From: Gautieria morchelliformis
Lineage: Eukaryota > Basidiomycota > Agaricomycetes > Gomphales > Gomphaceae
DNA length: 64,000 nucleotides
NCBI GenBank assembly: GCA_015179125.1
Contig: WHVA01000593.1
Location: forward strand, 1-64,000
Reading direction: 5' to 3'
Part shown: positions 1 to 12,899 of the stretch, piece by piece
Position numbering within the stretch: the first letter of the stretch is position 1
Layout: every line of letters begins with the position of its first letter
Translations under genes and position numbers: made by a program
The notes under the pieces: generated by a model
What the model was told of the DNA's origin: nothing
Seen by the model: the letters and a program-made list of their open reading frames with translations, nothing else
Database searches by the model: none

Positions 1-303
1 CACTGATGGATGAAAGTCACATGACCGTGCCGACGAGAGAATGGTCTCGATCTAGAGGATAGCTATGTCAAAGGCTTCGCTTTTGAGGTAGTCTAGAGTA
101 AACAGTAATAGTGAACTCTCAACAAAGAATTGGAGTAAACTATTGAGATCTAAGTTCTGTAGCTATCAAACAAGACTACAGCAACTTCAAGGGGTGAAAC
201 AGTTGATTCTGGATGATTTGATTCATACATTCATAGTAGCTACTTATACTATACTAGTGGTAACTACTAGTGTTCGAGATAGTGAGTCAATGGGTCAAGA
301 AAA
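1..303. other. unassigned flank left of hAT element
   Basis: AT-balanced sequence with no coding signal or repeat that I recognise. It is the left flank of the hAT element that begins near 304. Confidence 0.4.
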
Positions 304-494
304 TAGGGCTCGGCACTGTACCGTATACGGTTACGGCCGTATGTCATACGGCCAACTTACAGTCGCCTCTGTACCATATCTGTACCGTATCCTGGGCCAC
401 CAAACTGCTCAACGGTATGGGTACGGCCGTATTATGGGCATACGGGCATACGGGTTTTACAGGATGTATGTGACACTTAAAATGGACTACAGCC

Positions 495-2074
495 ATGGTA
501 AATAAGTGTCTGGTTATATGTTCCTTATTCATCCAGCACCCGTGCCAACTTGAGGTTTTGTTTGATGATCATCAGCATACAGATAGTCTGTGCCTTCAGA
601 CTCGCGTGCTGCAAGGATGTTTTGGAACCCTTCAAGACTTTGGTGTTATTGCTAACGCCTCAGTCTATCAGAACGTGTCATTTACACGACTAGTAGAATA
701 CCGGTTCAATGCAGCAGCACAACTCCGGAAATAATTTAATATTTGTACCTTGGTTGCAATCCATGTAATAACTAGTCCAAGTTATTACAGCTAGAAGGCA
801 ATGCGTTTCTTAGCTGCACTGAACAATAAACTAAAAGAGTGTGTAGGTTCAAGGACACTATCGGGGTCCAAGAGTATTCCTTTTAATAAAGAGGGAATAG
901 GCTCCGCAGGAGAGTTTGTAAGTGGATTGGGTCGACCAACGTCAATGCACTGCAATAATGAGAGAGTAATGTGAAGTGGCTTTCACACACAACTTGACTT
1001 GACTTGTGAAAGTCACTGAACAGGAAAATCAACTGAACAGCTCGTCTCGGGTATTGGAGTGCTAATTGACAAGAAAATCGATTGCCAACCTCACTCTGTA
1101 GAGTTTCACCCAGCGTGTTAGGCTAAGTGGCTAAGCAGTAAAGCAACTACTTAACTAAGAATAGTTACTCTAAGCAAGAGTAGTATTCTAGTTCGGGTTA
1201 GGAACTTAGATAAGATGTGCAAGTCACACAAGCTGTGTAGGATAGAAGATGGGTAGATTGATTGCTCAAAGGGCAGGCAAAGGGCCTCCTTTTATATTGT
1301 AATGTACAAGAGCTTAGTAAGCAGGTATAACCTTCTATCTATTAATGGAATCGGGGAAGAAGCTTGTGGAAGATGGAAGAAAGGGTTGGAAGAAACTGGC
1401 TGTTTCCAGGGGACTCTACCATGCTTCCTACCAATCAGAGCTTGATTTGTCAGGAATGACTCACTGAAAGGGGTCATGTGCCATAGCACAGCTTGGCTGA
1501 GTCATGTACTCCTGACTCACCAAGGTGTGCCTGGATTGGTTGAGCCATTGAGGCTGTATCTCCAGATAACCATGTATTTGGCACTCAGAAGCTGAGTGAG
1601 CAGTTGTGAGCCAATTAGGGCTCTGTAGCCGTAATTACTAAGAGCACTGCTTAGCACAGCTGAGCATAGCCTGGTACAGCCTAGTTGTCATGACTGACCA
1701 TGATCCCCATTGTTTGGTGAAGCCAAACAGGCTGCACAGTTGCTATGGCTGCATATAGCAACTGTTTGGGACTCAGCTGGAAATACTGAGAGAGCCATCC
1801 TGCGGGACTTGTGGGTGCTTGGGTGACCATAAGTCCGAAAATGCGAGTTTGAAATAGAGCGCCCGGAACAGAGTTGTGGGTGCTAGAGGATCCACAACTC
1901 TGTAATGACAGAAAAATGGTAGTTTGAGCCATGGAGACTTTGGAAAAATAAGGAAAAATATAAGATAACTAGAGGCCATGGAGCGCATTGTGATTGCATG
2001 CCTTGATGATATTCCATTGATCCAAATTTGGTGGTCAGTGGTTTCCACATCATCTGAATATGGATTACTCATTG
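495..2074. other. non-coding interior of hAT element
   Basis: About 1.6 kb between the left terminal repeat and the transposase remnant. Only short ORFs are present and none is recognisable. It may be decayed transposase 3' sequence or a later insertion, and I cannot tell which. Confidence 0.35.
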
Positions 2075-2100
2075 TTTTTTTTTTTTTTTTTTTTTTTTTT
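2075..2100. repeat. 26-nt oligo-T tract
   Basis: An uninterrupted run of 26 T inside the hAT remnant, just after the last recognisable transposase block on the minus strand. It could be the poly(A) trace of a retroposed insert, but no insert body or flanking duplication was seen. Confidence 0.9.
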
Positions 2101-2135
2101 GGAGTAGCTATGCAAATAGATCTGCCAGATTCATT

Positions 2136-5100
2136 TCAGCAGAGATGCCATGTGAGCTCATCTTGCAGCCCTTGGAAAACAGCATGAGTGGAAGAAAGTA
2201 TGGAATGCTTGGTGGTTGACATCTGGGTGGTAGCATCACGAAAACAGCACAGCCATTGCATCACAACCTTGATACCTTCCCAGTCTTCTGGGGTCATTTC
2301 GTAAGCGCGCAGTTCTTTGTTTTTTTTTGCCATGTAGTTGTCCACATCTTGCTGATAATCTAATGCATGACCTACAGGACTGTATGAGCAAATAGTGTGC
2401 TAGGAGGATGAAGGGTCGCACGAAGCATTTGGTGTGTCGAAGACCAGCGTGTCTTGACATCAAGTATAAGCATTTTGGCGATCTCATCTCACTCCTGATT
2501 AGTTGCCTTGTTGTGTATGGATGTCTCAACCTCCTCCAGCCATAGTCGTCATCTTTGAGGGCTGGAACGCACAGCGCACACAATCCTGCGAATCTGGAAG
2601 CAGGCTGAATTTATTACCGCAGAACATGTTAAAGACACACACCTTAGCTACTGCACTCAGTACAGGTCCCATGTTGTCATCACCTTCTTCCAGATCATCT
2701 TTCTGGGTTACAATGTCTGCATCTGACTCTCGGTTGACTGGCAGTGTGACCCCATCCTGATAATTGCTTCATTCCGCGCCTCGCCTCTGTGATGCGGTAA
2801 AGGCACCCAGACCCTCAAGCAACTAAGGGGAAAATGATACCATGCATAATATGGAAGGGACTGATTCTAACTGCGTACCTTCAGGGCAGCTAAGTGAACA
2901 GTGTGATGGATACAGCGCATCTGCGCCTTGCTTGCTGAAAACTGAATCCCTTCTTTTGCACATAACATACCCAGAGATTCCATCATAGTGTCATTGTTGC
3001 TGGCATTGTCAGCAACAATGGCTTGGATCTATAAGCTGCATTGGTGTCATAGAGATTGGTGAAAAGGTGTAGAGCAGACATACCCGTCCTTTTAGGCCAT
3101 ACAATTCCAGTGTTTTCCACACTGACAGAGCCATGTTCTCTCCCGAGTGCTCACCGACTAGTTCCTGAAAATCTATCAACACTTCTTCTACTCGTTCCAA
3201 ATGTTAGGTGGTGGGAGGCATCGTCGACTGGTGATACTCGTACCTAAGTCCCAACTGTTAGACACATAGTGCATGACTACAGCCAGAAATGCGAAACCAT
3301 TGCTGGATGTCCATGCGTCAAGCGACAAGCTTACTTTGCCTGCGAGGTCCTAGTGGTAGTCATTGAGTCAGCCAACGTTGTATGTTTCTGGTTCTGTGCA
3401 TGCCCACCATAATAAACTGCTTCATTGTATCAACAGTAGACTCGCCCATCTTCGTCACACGCCGCTTGATGGCAGTAGCACTGGGGATATGCAGCAGTGC
3501 TGAGGAATGGTGGGTATGGTGCATTAGCGCCTTAAACTCGGGTTTTTCAACTTTGTCAAAAGGCTGGTCACACGCAACCTGCCACTTGACCAACAGCTGC
3601 TCGAACTTGCTTTGATCCCAAGGAACCTAGATCCAAAGGTCCATACACCAAGTGAGCACATTGTTCCTATGCAATATATTGCTCACACACGCACCTCATT
3701 CTTTGCCACTTGACGCGAGAATGCTGCACGCAGGGGGCCCTGGTTGACTTCCAAGGTGCAAAGATATTCTTGAGCTGTTTTTGAATTCAATGGGATCTTG
3801 TTTGCCGCAAATTGTATCTCTTCCACATAGGTCTCTGATCCTGATGGCGTTTAATTGATTGATACAACCGGAACATTTCAGGAAAGTGAGTCTGTAAGTG
3901 CATTACCAGACCTGCACCTGTCAATTGCGCTGCACCATGGGGTCCATACATGTTCATACCATTTTGCGATCCCTTCATTTTCTTCATTACAGTCAACATC
4001 TTCCGCTTACCATGGTAACAGCGATAATGCTTGTCTCCTGGTTGCCCGTTTCCTTCAGCATTATTTGCTACAATTTCATAGAAATGGTAAATCAGGGGCC
4101 CGGTAACACCAGCAACCAGCATCTGTGTGAATTATATTGGTAAAATTTCTACTGGCTAACCTCTTTACACACCCGTGGATCAACATCACCCCCATTGCTG
4201 GGTTCTTGGGCCTCCGTTGTCTTAACCCTTTTGACAGGGGGCTCACAATCTCGAGTGGTGCATGGGTGTTCATCAGCTGCTAATACCTTGTCATTTATGC
4301 GCTGCGAAGGTTTCGATGCAATGCATTTCCACTTCTTGCCCTCATTCTCAATTGCCATGTTTGCTGCCTTGGCAGCAATCCATGGCGCAGAGTGGTTCCC
4401 AGCTTTGGTAATTGTTTCTGGAATGGTTTTACGAGGAAGAAGATCTGCGAGCTGTCAACTCTTGAGTGCGGTGGCCACGTTTTTCCTCTCAAATTGATAT
4501 ACTTACTTCCTCATTAGGAACAAACTCATTGGTATCGCTTGCCGAACTACACACCCCACTACTTCCCTCTTCAACGTATGCAGAGGAGCCTCTAGGTGAG
4601 TCGACATTATTCTCTAAGATCTCAAATGCATTCTTGCTTCTCGTTGACCCTGGGAAATTCACGGCAGGATCCTGCATCATTCCATGACTCTTCTGCCCCT
4701 GTGCTTTGGCTCTTGCTGTTGCGTTTGCATCTGCAGCCTGTTCGCAAAGCTGTAGTTGCTTATTTGGCTGGTGAGTTCGACGACTTCTGCCCTGTGCGGC
4801 AATGAAACCGCTGTCTTCAGATCCACCTATCAACCTGTCAGGGTTTTATGACACATTGGACCATGTACCAGCAACATCTTTATTTTCTGCCATGGCTCCA
4901 GCTGCCTTGGCCGCCACACGCAAAGTATCGATCCACAGTTTCATGAGGTCAGTGGCAGGGTTCTCTTCCTTTTTCATCTCATCCAAACACCAGCGCACCA
5001 ATGCGACCGTCTGCATCAAACCTGACCCTTGCTCAGTCAGCTGAATACCACTTGACTTCTCCCCAAACGACGCATGCATGGCTTTGTTGAATGCTGGCCA

Positions 5101-5265
5101 TACACCCTCCTCCTGCAAGAACACAAAATCTAACACTGGAGGCAATTTTGAGTTGGGGGGTGATTCGGGCAAAGTTTTTGGAAGTTGTTCAAAGAGATAT
5201 CGCAACTGGGTGCATTCATCCTCGCACGACATCACCATGGTGGGAAGGGGCTTGGTTCGGAACAC
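2136..5265 (-). pseudogene. hAT family transposase remnant
   Basis: This is the remains of a cut-and-paste transposase. Read on the minus strand, the blocks come in the order of agaricomycete hAT proteins. First is an N-terminal region (5265-4846), then a basic linker (about 4400-4150). A BED-finger-like block follows (4122-3787, with GDKHYRCYHGKRK and a following HLQTHFPEM). Next is a DQPFDKVEKPEF segment (3593-3360), a DDE-core-like KVSLSLDAWTSSNG segment near 3330, and ALSVWKTLELYG near 3100. Last is an MTPEDWEGIKVVMQWL block near 2280. Several introns are probably included, but stops inside conserved blocks and shifts of frame between 3000 and 2350 mean it is not a working gene. The C-terminal hAT dimerisation motif was not found. 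Confidence 0.7.
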
Positions 5266-5620
5266 AAGAGGTCAGGTGTGCTCGATCACAGTGTGGGATG
5301 CCCATATGCCCGTGGCTGATAGCTTACATGACTACTGGCACACCAATTAGTCATTCACTATTGCTCTCGTACTGTATTCAACTTGTTGGAATTGTACAAC
5401 TATGACAGTACTTACTACTACCTACATACATGGCTGTACACTGCGTAAATACGCGGCGGTACACTCCGTAAATATGGCCGTATTCATACGGCGTCATATG
5501 GGGTCATTCCTGCCGTCACCGTCATACGGTCAGATATGCTCGAGCGAGTGATGGTATGGGTACGGCACCATAATATGGCCACCGCAAGTACGGTTAGTAC
5601 GGGTACGGTGCCGAGCCCTA

Positions 5621-7929
5621 TGAGAAACTACTTGTAACTAGAGGGGTGACTACTTATAGTCATAAAGTCATGGGAGTGATGGGGATAGTATCAAGGGTGT
5701 TAAGCTTTGGAATAGGGTCTTGTACCTATTATACAAAGCCCCTGTCTACATGGTGTCAAGTAGTAGTCAGCTGGTTGTGTCATGGAGCTCAATAGAAAGT
5801 AGAAATTAAATCTCTCCTGCCTAGCATAAATGCTAGTCTTGGTGATGGGGCCGCTGTCTCTGTGCCTCTTCTGTGGGGCAGCTGATTGAGCACACGTACT
5901 TGGAATGACATTCTGTAGTCATTCCGCGACGTCCAGTGCTCCTGCGCAGTCTACACTCCTCTGCAGTGTTTGGTGCCCGCACCTCCTCGGTGCCTGTGGC
6001 CTGTGGCCTGGCGCATGTGAGTCAATAGGCGCGCTGTCTCTGATCGGCTGCACGTGGTCGACGCCCGTATCCCTGTATCTTATCTGTAGATAAGATAGCT
6101 GTTCATGATGTCATGTATCTGTCGTTTATGTCGATGTCCGTCATAAGTGTCATTCCTATCTTTTTAGTCATTTTTCTTTTCTTCTTTTTATTAGTTTCTT
6201 TGTATACATAGATGACTTAAAATAGAATAGTTGTGTATATCATAACACTCTGAGGATCAGGCCATTGCCACTGCAGGTGTGTCCTCGTTGAGACTGGTAC
6301 CAATCGTCACTGGTCCATAGACTGTCAATTCCAAATACCTGATCGTTGAATTTACCGTTAGCTATCTATTTCGAAGCCTAGGTGGAGTAATTGGCATCTC
6401 TGCAGGCAGTGCGGTGGCGCAGAACACTTTGCGTGTATGTCATCCCGACTCACTGGCCGGGACATGACATAGACGAAGTCAGTATTTCTTTTTACGTAGG
6501 CTTTTCAATATCAACATATTTGGACTATAGATCGTCCGCCGTGTGCGGAAGTCGCTGTCATATGTAGGCACACTCGATCCCGGCACCCGTGTTATCGTGA
6601 GAGGGTCTTACGAACAAGCATTGTTGCTACATTTGTGTTCAGAACGATTATGGGTACAGGGGGGCTTCTGGCGAGTTTATTTGTACGAGAGAAGAGCCTA
6701 GGGACGAAATAATATAGGTATAGACATGGCGGATGACCCCTGGACAGACGGATACAGTTGATATATATGAAGAGAGGAAAATGGCTTACAATATTCATCC
6801 CTAAATACATGTTCCGAACATATTTTGGCATCTCTCCTGGAGCTTCACGACATACAAAGAAGCATCGCAACCGTGTCCAAGGTGAATCTGATCATTGACA
6901 TTAAGGATTATTATTTGTCTGCTCTCCATTCATGCTTAGCTTTCTGTCGCATCCTAATTTATGTTCCTTTCATGGAACTTCGAAACTACTGTATAATTCG
7001 TCAAGGGATCAGGTCTTCCCAGTACTTCAGAGGCACGCACTCCGGCTGGCACATGGAGCTTATTGATCTCACCACCGATTAGCACCTCCCCATGGTTTCA
7101 GAAACCTGAAAACAGAATGTTCCTACGACTGCCATGGCGCCAATGGTCTTTGAGCAGAGGTGTTACCTAGATCTCTTTCCCAACAGCAGCCAATTTGAAT
7201 TGAAGACGTCACTATGTAGCCAGGAAATTAGCGCCTGCTTTACTGTAACTATGTACGTATCTATGGTACGTACGTCAGATCTAGCTAAACAGCGCGCGAT
7301 CGACTTCTTCTTGCTCCGCCACGCCGAATTGCACATAATTAGAACTCTTCGTGTGATCTTTTCAAATCCGTACATCCATCGCTGACAGTGGTTTCCCCAT
7401 CACGGTATCACCAAGCGCATCTGTCTCATGTATCAACGTATAACCAGGTTGCTACATGCAGTGATGGCTTCGAGCAAACATAGCCCAAAGATTACCAGTG
7501 TGGAGTGATTTTCAACCTTTTGTGGAGCCGTTCTCAGCCGTATATAACGTAAGCGTTGTCAGCTTCTGGCTGGACTAAACACATCATTTGTGTAGGGTCT
7601 CAAAGAAATTCTCCAAGTTTTATTATGTCGATTCGATTGGCCTGAAAGCTTGAATACTAATTCTAGAGTGTTTTTGCTACCAATAGATAGTAAGCTCAAC
7701 TAAGTTGAAAACATTAGGCACACCATTCAGTTGAGCTACTATCTATTGGTAGCAAAAGCACTATACCAGTGGCCCCATGGCCCACAGGAGCTTGTGAGTA
7801 CCCGAACTGTTCCAAGTTGCCGCGTTACTACCCGAGACGGCGCACCTGTCAATGTGTCGTGCATACATGACACAATTTCCCATACAACTGATGCAAACCT
7901 GGATGTTTGTCGCTGACTGCCATTGAGGA
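5621..7929. other. gene-poor interval
   Basis: 2.3 kb without a coding region I can support. Short ORFs (for example 6592-6870 minus and 7134-7385 plus) have no recognisable family or splice continuation. The only clear structure is the hairpin at 7667-7762. Confidence 0.4.
7667..7762. repeat. imperfect inverted repeat, 35-bp arms
   Basis: Left arm 7667-7701 pairs with right arm 7729-7762 around a 27-nt loop, with one mismatch and one unpaired base. The shared core is TGCTACCAATAGATAGTA. It lies about 170 bp upstream of the DUF6533 gene. It could be a short foldback element or a hairpin RNA source. Confidence 0.8.
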
Positions 7930-9880
7930 ATGGACACTGTTGCTGACCTTTTCCAAGAGCTGGTCACTGGTGTTGAGCACCTGTGAGTAAAGCATCGTTA
8001 ACCGCTGATTGAGATGATCCTTACTAGTAGCTTGTGCTTCGAAAACTCTACAGCAGGGCTGTCCGCTGTTATATTATCGCACCCGTCGGTAAATCATGTT
8101 ACACCAACCTCTGGCATATGGATTTTGACACCAATGACAACCTAGTGGTGCTCTACTATGACTGGCTACTAACTTTATGGCTGGAAATGGAGATAGTTTG
8201 GAAGCGAAGGATGACCGGACCAACTGTCCTTTTTATTTTGAATCGATATTTTCCGCTCTTGGGCCTCGTTCTGGAGATGATTGCGTATTTAACGAGTGCA
8301 TTCTCCCCCGAGGTATGCTAGGTTTGCCTTACATAAATTCTTCCGTATTCAGCTCATTCTGCAGCTAGGCGTGAGTATACTTCGCCCATAAGGAGGCGCG
8401 CGCCTTTTGGTCTTAATAACACCCCCTTACTTCAACACAGATGTACAAAGCGTGTCATACCGTTCGTGGTGGCATCGAACGTGATCAGCCAATCGATTAT
8501 TGGAAGTAAGCAAATTCCCGGCAGAATACCAAGCTGTGACTTGCTACATCTCACATTTCAGTCATTCTCCTTTTGCGGACATATGCACTGTATGAACGTC
8601 GTACCTCTATTTTTTTAATCGTATTTAGTGCCTGGATTGTGGCTTTGGCTGTGGGAATTGTAAGTACACTTATTTAACATTCTTGGAGTTCGCTAATCAG
8701 GTGTAGTGGGCAGCAAGCTGTCTGGTTCCTCTCCCCCTCCCTCCCGGTATTCGGGGTTGTTTGCCACACGTTCCTGCGAATTCGTGAGTAACCTTTGTCT
8801 TTACAACACGCGACACTTGATAATAATCATTGTGGTGCATGTTACGGATTACTTAAATCAGGAAATACCGTCAGTGTTTATAGCTACTTTAAACAATTAT
8901 CGCTTGTTAGTGCCTGACACGATTTCATCTTGTATCGTTAGAATTTGCGTCTGCATACCTGGTATCTTTGCTTTATGACGCCTTGGTATATGGTCTTACA
9001 CTTCAAAGAACGCTCACTCTCTGGCGCGTAAAAGGCCCCTCGTCCATGAATAGAACGCTCATTTGTCTCATCGCACGCGATGGTCTGTGTTCTACCATCC
9101 TTCCTACCATCTGTTCTCACCCCACCGCAGGCAGCGTGTACTTCGCGTATGCGTCTCGTTTGTTTTCATAAATATCGTCTCATGCTATAGTATCCAAGTG
9201 TGCTCCTTGGGTCAAATTTGCTGTCAATTTTCTTGATTTGTGTAAGATCTTTCCTTGCTATTGTGGTAATCCCCTTAAAGCTGAAGTTAAATCATCAGTT
9301 CGCAGAAGTATGTTGATATTGTGTAATTGATCTTTTCCATCGCTGTTCACACTTCTTTTATTGCAGCCCAACATGCGTACCATCAATGTCACGTTTAATC
9401 ATGTGTGAGTTCGAAACCCCTTCAACGCCATTCTCCGTAAAGCTTATATTTTCGATCCCCTTTAGTATACCGGTCGTGTACGTTTCGTCGTTATTGACTT
9501 GTGAGAAATTGCGTTCATTGGCCTACAGTATAGTGTCTCGTCTACTCCTTAACCTCCGTAAGGTCACGCCACAAAGCCCAACACAACCTTCTAGTCGCTC
9601 GACCATCGTCTTCCCTGAGGGGTCGTTTCCTACCGGGATCAGCAGCGATTTGATAAGTGCGGTCATTGGGAATATCGGGGCAGATTTTGAGAAGACGTCC
9701 TCGCCGTCAACACGCTCGTGGAGTATGAGGAGCCAAGCCACCACGCATGAATATCCCTTCCCTGAGAGCATCGAGGATTCGGAGAGTGGGATAGAAATGA
9801 TCCAAGTATCCGACTTAATACAGGAAAGGGAGAGGGTGATTGGCTGGGACCAATTATGGGCAGCAGGGATTAACGGATAG
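7930..9880 (+). CDS. DUF6533 multi-helix membrane protein
   Basis: A multi-exon gene of the basidiomycete DUF6533 family, predicted integral membrane proteins of unknown function. The proposed start at 7930 gives MDTVADLFQELVTGVEHL, the usual kind of N-terminus, followed by a GTGAGT donor. The hallmark block LYYDWLLTLWLEMEIVWKRR with FILNRYFP lies at about 8148-8250. The next helix, ILLLRTYALYERR, begins at about 8563 after an intron. A short loop ending in a cysteine and proline stretch lies at 8707-8785. LLYDALVYGLTLQRT is at about 8965-9010, then RDG is split by an intron before SVYFA. The last exon has VSRLLLNLRKV and a Ser/Glu-rich tail to the stop at 9880. About eight exons with 40-160 nt introns are needed. 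The exact joins around 8030-8150 and 8313-8440 are not settled by eye. No break inside a conserved block was seen. Confidence 0.75.
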
Positions 9881-11107
9881 CCTGTTCCGGATTGACATAG
9901 TACCATGTTGTAATATAGTATACTGAGGGCTATGAGCGGGCACTTAATTATTGCCCCAAGCTAAAACCCATTCGATCCAGTTGTTTGAATATGCCTTGCA
10001 CTTGGATGCCCTAACTTGACATGCACTGATCGCTTTGGTCAGGGTGATATGTGACAAGTTGTCTATTTGAAGCCCAGAAGTACAGATGTTTGAGAAAAAA
10101 GGGAATGACAGCTACTTGCTTTCATCTCGCAGAGTGTAGTATGCTGTGAACATCCGATTCAGGGCCAGAGAGATTCTCATGCTGATTGAGACTCAAATCG
10201 AGTAAGTACCACCGGCATGAGACCTAAATGTATGTCTGCGAACATGTTACAACGAGGCCAGCAGTGCGATCGGTTATGGCCTGCAAGGTGAGGTTATAAG
10301 GAATTAGCTCAACATAATCCACATAGCTTGAACCGCCCAAAACACGGTGTTGTAGTGAGGTTGCAAGAATATCAGAATACAATGATAACCGACATTCGAA
10401 TTGGTAGCATTATGACACCTATTTGATAATCTTTCGACAACGTGTATGTAGTCTGGCACCCTTTGTCTTGACAGGAGCCGCTTGGAATGGCATTGACTAG
10501 CGCGCGCGAAGACGGCTAATTGGCTCCAACGCGAGCCTACAGTTGATGCAAAGAGATAGCTGAGACCAAAGACTAACTGGGAGAATCTTATGATCGATAA
10601 TATACAAGTTACGCACCAGGAGAACAGCACCGCATCTGTTCAATTGCAACGAGCACCACACATTATGCATGAGGTCAAAGTTTTCCTTGAAGTAGTCGGT
10701 CAAGTCTATGGACTCGACATCCTCTTAGTTGGTAGGCATACCCTTGATCCCAGAGAGTTCCATGGAGTGTACAGCAGCACAACTCGCCGATGACAGGACA
10801 ACTGGAATCGCAGATGAAGCGCGCGTCCGTGACCGCTACCAGACTCAGCTTGCCGTCAATGTCGCGAATATTGCGCTTATACTAGTGGATGGGCTTGCAT
10901 GACCAGGCGTAGAGACATTAGACGATGATACCGGCGTAGCCGTTATCACTCTCATTACAGGTCGAGCGTGAACTTCGCACCGAGCTATCGGATACCATTC
11001 AGACCTCGCTCTTGCCTCATGCCATTATCAAGTCGTATCGACAGGCTTTACTGGTTAGGAACTATAAAGGAGCCCAAGTCCCTCATGGCTCTCTCCGAGC
11101 CACTACT
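9881..11107. other. intergenic region, nothing recognised
   Basis: 1.2 kb between the DUF6533 gene and the first NFKBIL1-like gene. ORFs here are short and without family resemblance. The promoter of the downstream gene should lie at its right end, but no clear TATA box was seen. Confidence 0.4.
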
Positions 11108-12294
11108 ATGTACTTCCACTATCCAACCTGGCTAGGCTCGATGCCTGACCCGTCAATGATACCGCCGCCACCAGTAGTCTTCAAAGCGTACTATTTCAAG
11201 CCAGAGAAGTCGGCTAAGAGCAAAAGTGATCCACATGTGGGCTCGTACGCTGAGGACGACATTGGCGTGGACTACGGTCCCGAGTATGTGCGCCCAATGC
11301 CGTGTCCACCGCCACCCAATTTACCGAAGAAAGGAGATTATCATGAATATTGGACTTATACACGTGCCTATCATGCTCATCCGCATCCATTTGCGAGCGC
11401 TCATGACATCCCACCTTTCCCGCGTGCTCGCCCGTTTGGATATCCGCCCACTTCGCATGAATATTGGTATACACATTCGTACTCGTATTCGCACCCGCAC
11501 TCACAATCCCACGCGCCGCATTTCAAACATCCACACACCTCATGGTCGACGCCAGAGGCTACCAGAGCTTGGCGCGCGAAGCAGTGGAAACTATGGGAAG
11601 AATGGGACAGGAAGGCGAAGGAGGCTCGGCAATCTCGCGATCGCTCAGGGTGGGATTGGGCCCCACCCAGTTCCAACCCCCGCCCTTCGGAGTCACATGG
11701 TGGATGGCGCGAGGGCTGGTTTCCCCCTCGTAGTCCTAGCCCTGCGAGATCGGACAGTGGAGGGTACGACCGTGCAAAATGTTCCAGTGGACAAAGCCAT
11801 GAAAGGAGTTGGGATGAGGCAAATCAGGGCAGAGAAGAGTACCGGCCCCATCCGTCTGCCGAACGGTCGCATTTCTACTCTAATCCACCCTCGGGGGCGA
11901 GACTCTCCGAAGCATTTGCGTTGTATTCCAAGTTATGGGAGACGCTACTCAATCCCAACCACTGCAAACAGTTGATGTTTTGCAATATACCATGGCCTCA
12001 ATACCCTTCACCCCTTTCTGTCGAGGACATCGACGTGCAGAATGTACGGGCTTTCTTGCTAGCCGGCGGACGACCTCTGAAGGTTTGTTGCTTGTTGTCG
12101 CTTGTTTCCTTCCAGATGCTGAGGTTTTGTGTTACGGGTAGGTTTGTCTGCGCGAAGCGCTGCTTCGATTCCACCCTGACAAGATAGCTATGCTGCTTCA
12201 GCATGTCGTGGAAAAAGACAAAGCGGACGTTGTAGCAGGCTGCGAGGCCGTGACTCGGTGTCTGAGCCAACTCATGAAACGTACTACCCTGTGA
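11108..12294 (+). CDS. protein with NFKBIL1-like HPD tail (paralog 1)
   Basis: Unknown function; a 375-residue product is predicted from two exons, 11108-12082 and 12142-12294, joined over a 59-nt intron without frame change. I chose ATG 11108 because the open frame upstream begins with a non-ATG codon. Residues about 30-230 are low complexity and rich in His, Pro, Tyr and Ser. After that comes a conserved block with LYSKLWETL, FCNIPWPQYPSP and VRAFLLAGG, and the second exon reads LREALLRFHPDK followed by a helical tail. That last part resembles the C-terminal HPD-containing helices of NFKBIL1-like proteins, which look like a degenerate J domain. The same architecture recurs in the next gene, so the pair probably arose by tandem duplication. 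The start is uncertain by a few codons. Confidence 0.65.
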
Positions 12295-12831
12295 CTAAAA
12301 TAAAAAGTTGGACGGTTTGAATATAATAAGTACTGTACAGCAGAACATTGGATCACGCTGAGGAGCGAAATGCGGGATAATTAGCTAAGGCGTCACCTCT
12401 ACCACTCCTCTGATGCTGGCAGTAACTCAGGTGGGCAATTTTCACTCCATTTCTGGTCATCGACCTTGATGATACCTGCATCTGGATTGTATCATATCGG
12501 AGAACTGAGTTATACCGTGGGCAATATCCGGCAACGCCATACAAAAGTCAGTCAGGACGGGATGTTCCCAGTGAAATCGAAGTTGTCATGTTCGCAAATA
12601 GCCTCTATTCTGACCGACTGTTTCTTGTCTTTTCAAGTTTTTGTCCGACCCTGACATGGTAACCTGTCCGTTACCGGGTGCATTCGGCGTGCAAGGAGTG
12701 GTAGATAGGCCTCTTTTCAACGTTGTAGGTTGTAGTTTATGACCGCGTGATTGATCTCAAAACCCTGTTGCCTTCCTTTCACCTCGTGCGCGAACCGCCC
12801 CCGCATCATTCAAACGCTGCCGCGAGCCCGG
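12295..12831. other. intergenic region upstream of paralog 2
   Basis: About 540 bp with no supported gene. It contains the promoter of the downstream gene at its right end. Confidence 0.5.
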
Positions 12832-12838
12832 TATATAA
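12832..12838 (+). promoter_or_regulatory. TATA box of paralog 2
   Basis: TATATAA lies 62 bp before the ATG at 12900. A start of transcription roughly 30 bp downstream would leave a 5' leader of about 40 nt, which suits a pol II core promoter. Confidence 0.55.
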
Positions 12839-12899
12839 CCCCTGAGCGTCATTCTTCTGGGCTCAGTTGAATCAGATTCTCCCATGGGACACGTGTACC

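Larger units (their letters stand above)
304..5620 (-). mobile_element. decayed hAT-type DNA transposon
   Basis: The ends are inverted: TAGGGCTCGGCAC at 304-316 is mirrored by GTGCCGAGCCCTA at 5608-5620, followed inward by GTACC/GTAC motifs. Both ends carry many subterminal copies of CATACGG and TACGGCCGTA (about 325-470 and 5450-5600), as expected for transposase-binding arrays of hAT elements. The flanking octamers (CAAGAAAA and TGAGAAAC) match at only five of eight positions, so the target duplication is degraded or was never perfect. The interior holds minus-strand hAT transposase blocks at about 5265-2136. The element appears old, because those blocks are cut by several stops and frame changes. 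Confidence 0.75.

Noticed and set aside
2075-2100. Oligo-T tract as the tail of a retroposed SINE or LINE
   Set aside because: The sequence to its right is hAT transposase, no insert body or target duplication is visible, and orientation does not fit.
304-5620. Exact 8-bp target duplication for the hAT element
   Set aside because: The flanking octamers agree at only five positions, so I do not claim it.
9386-9525. Start codon at 9386 as the beginning of a separate 164-residue gene
   Set aside because: Its first part is intron sequence; the downstream VSRLLLNLRKV block is the expected last exon of the DUF6533 gene.
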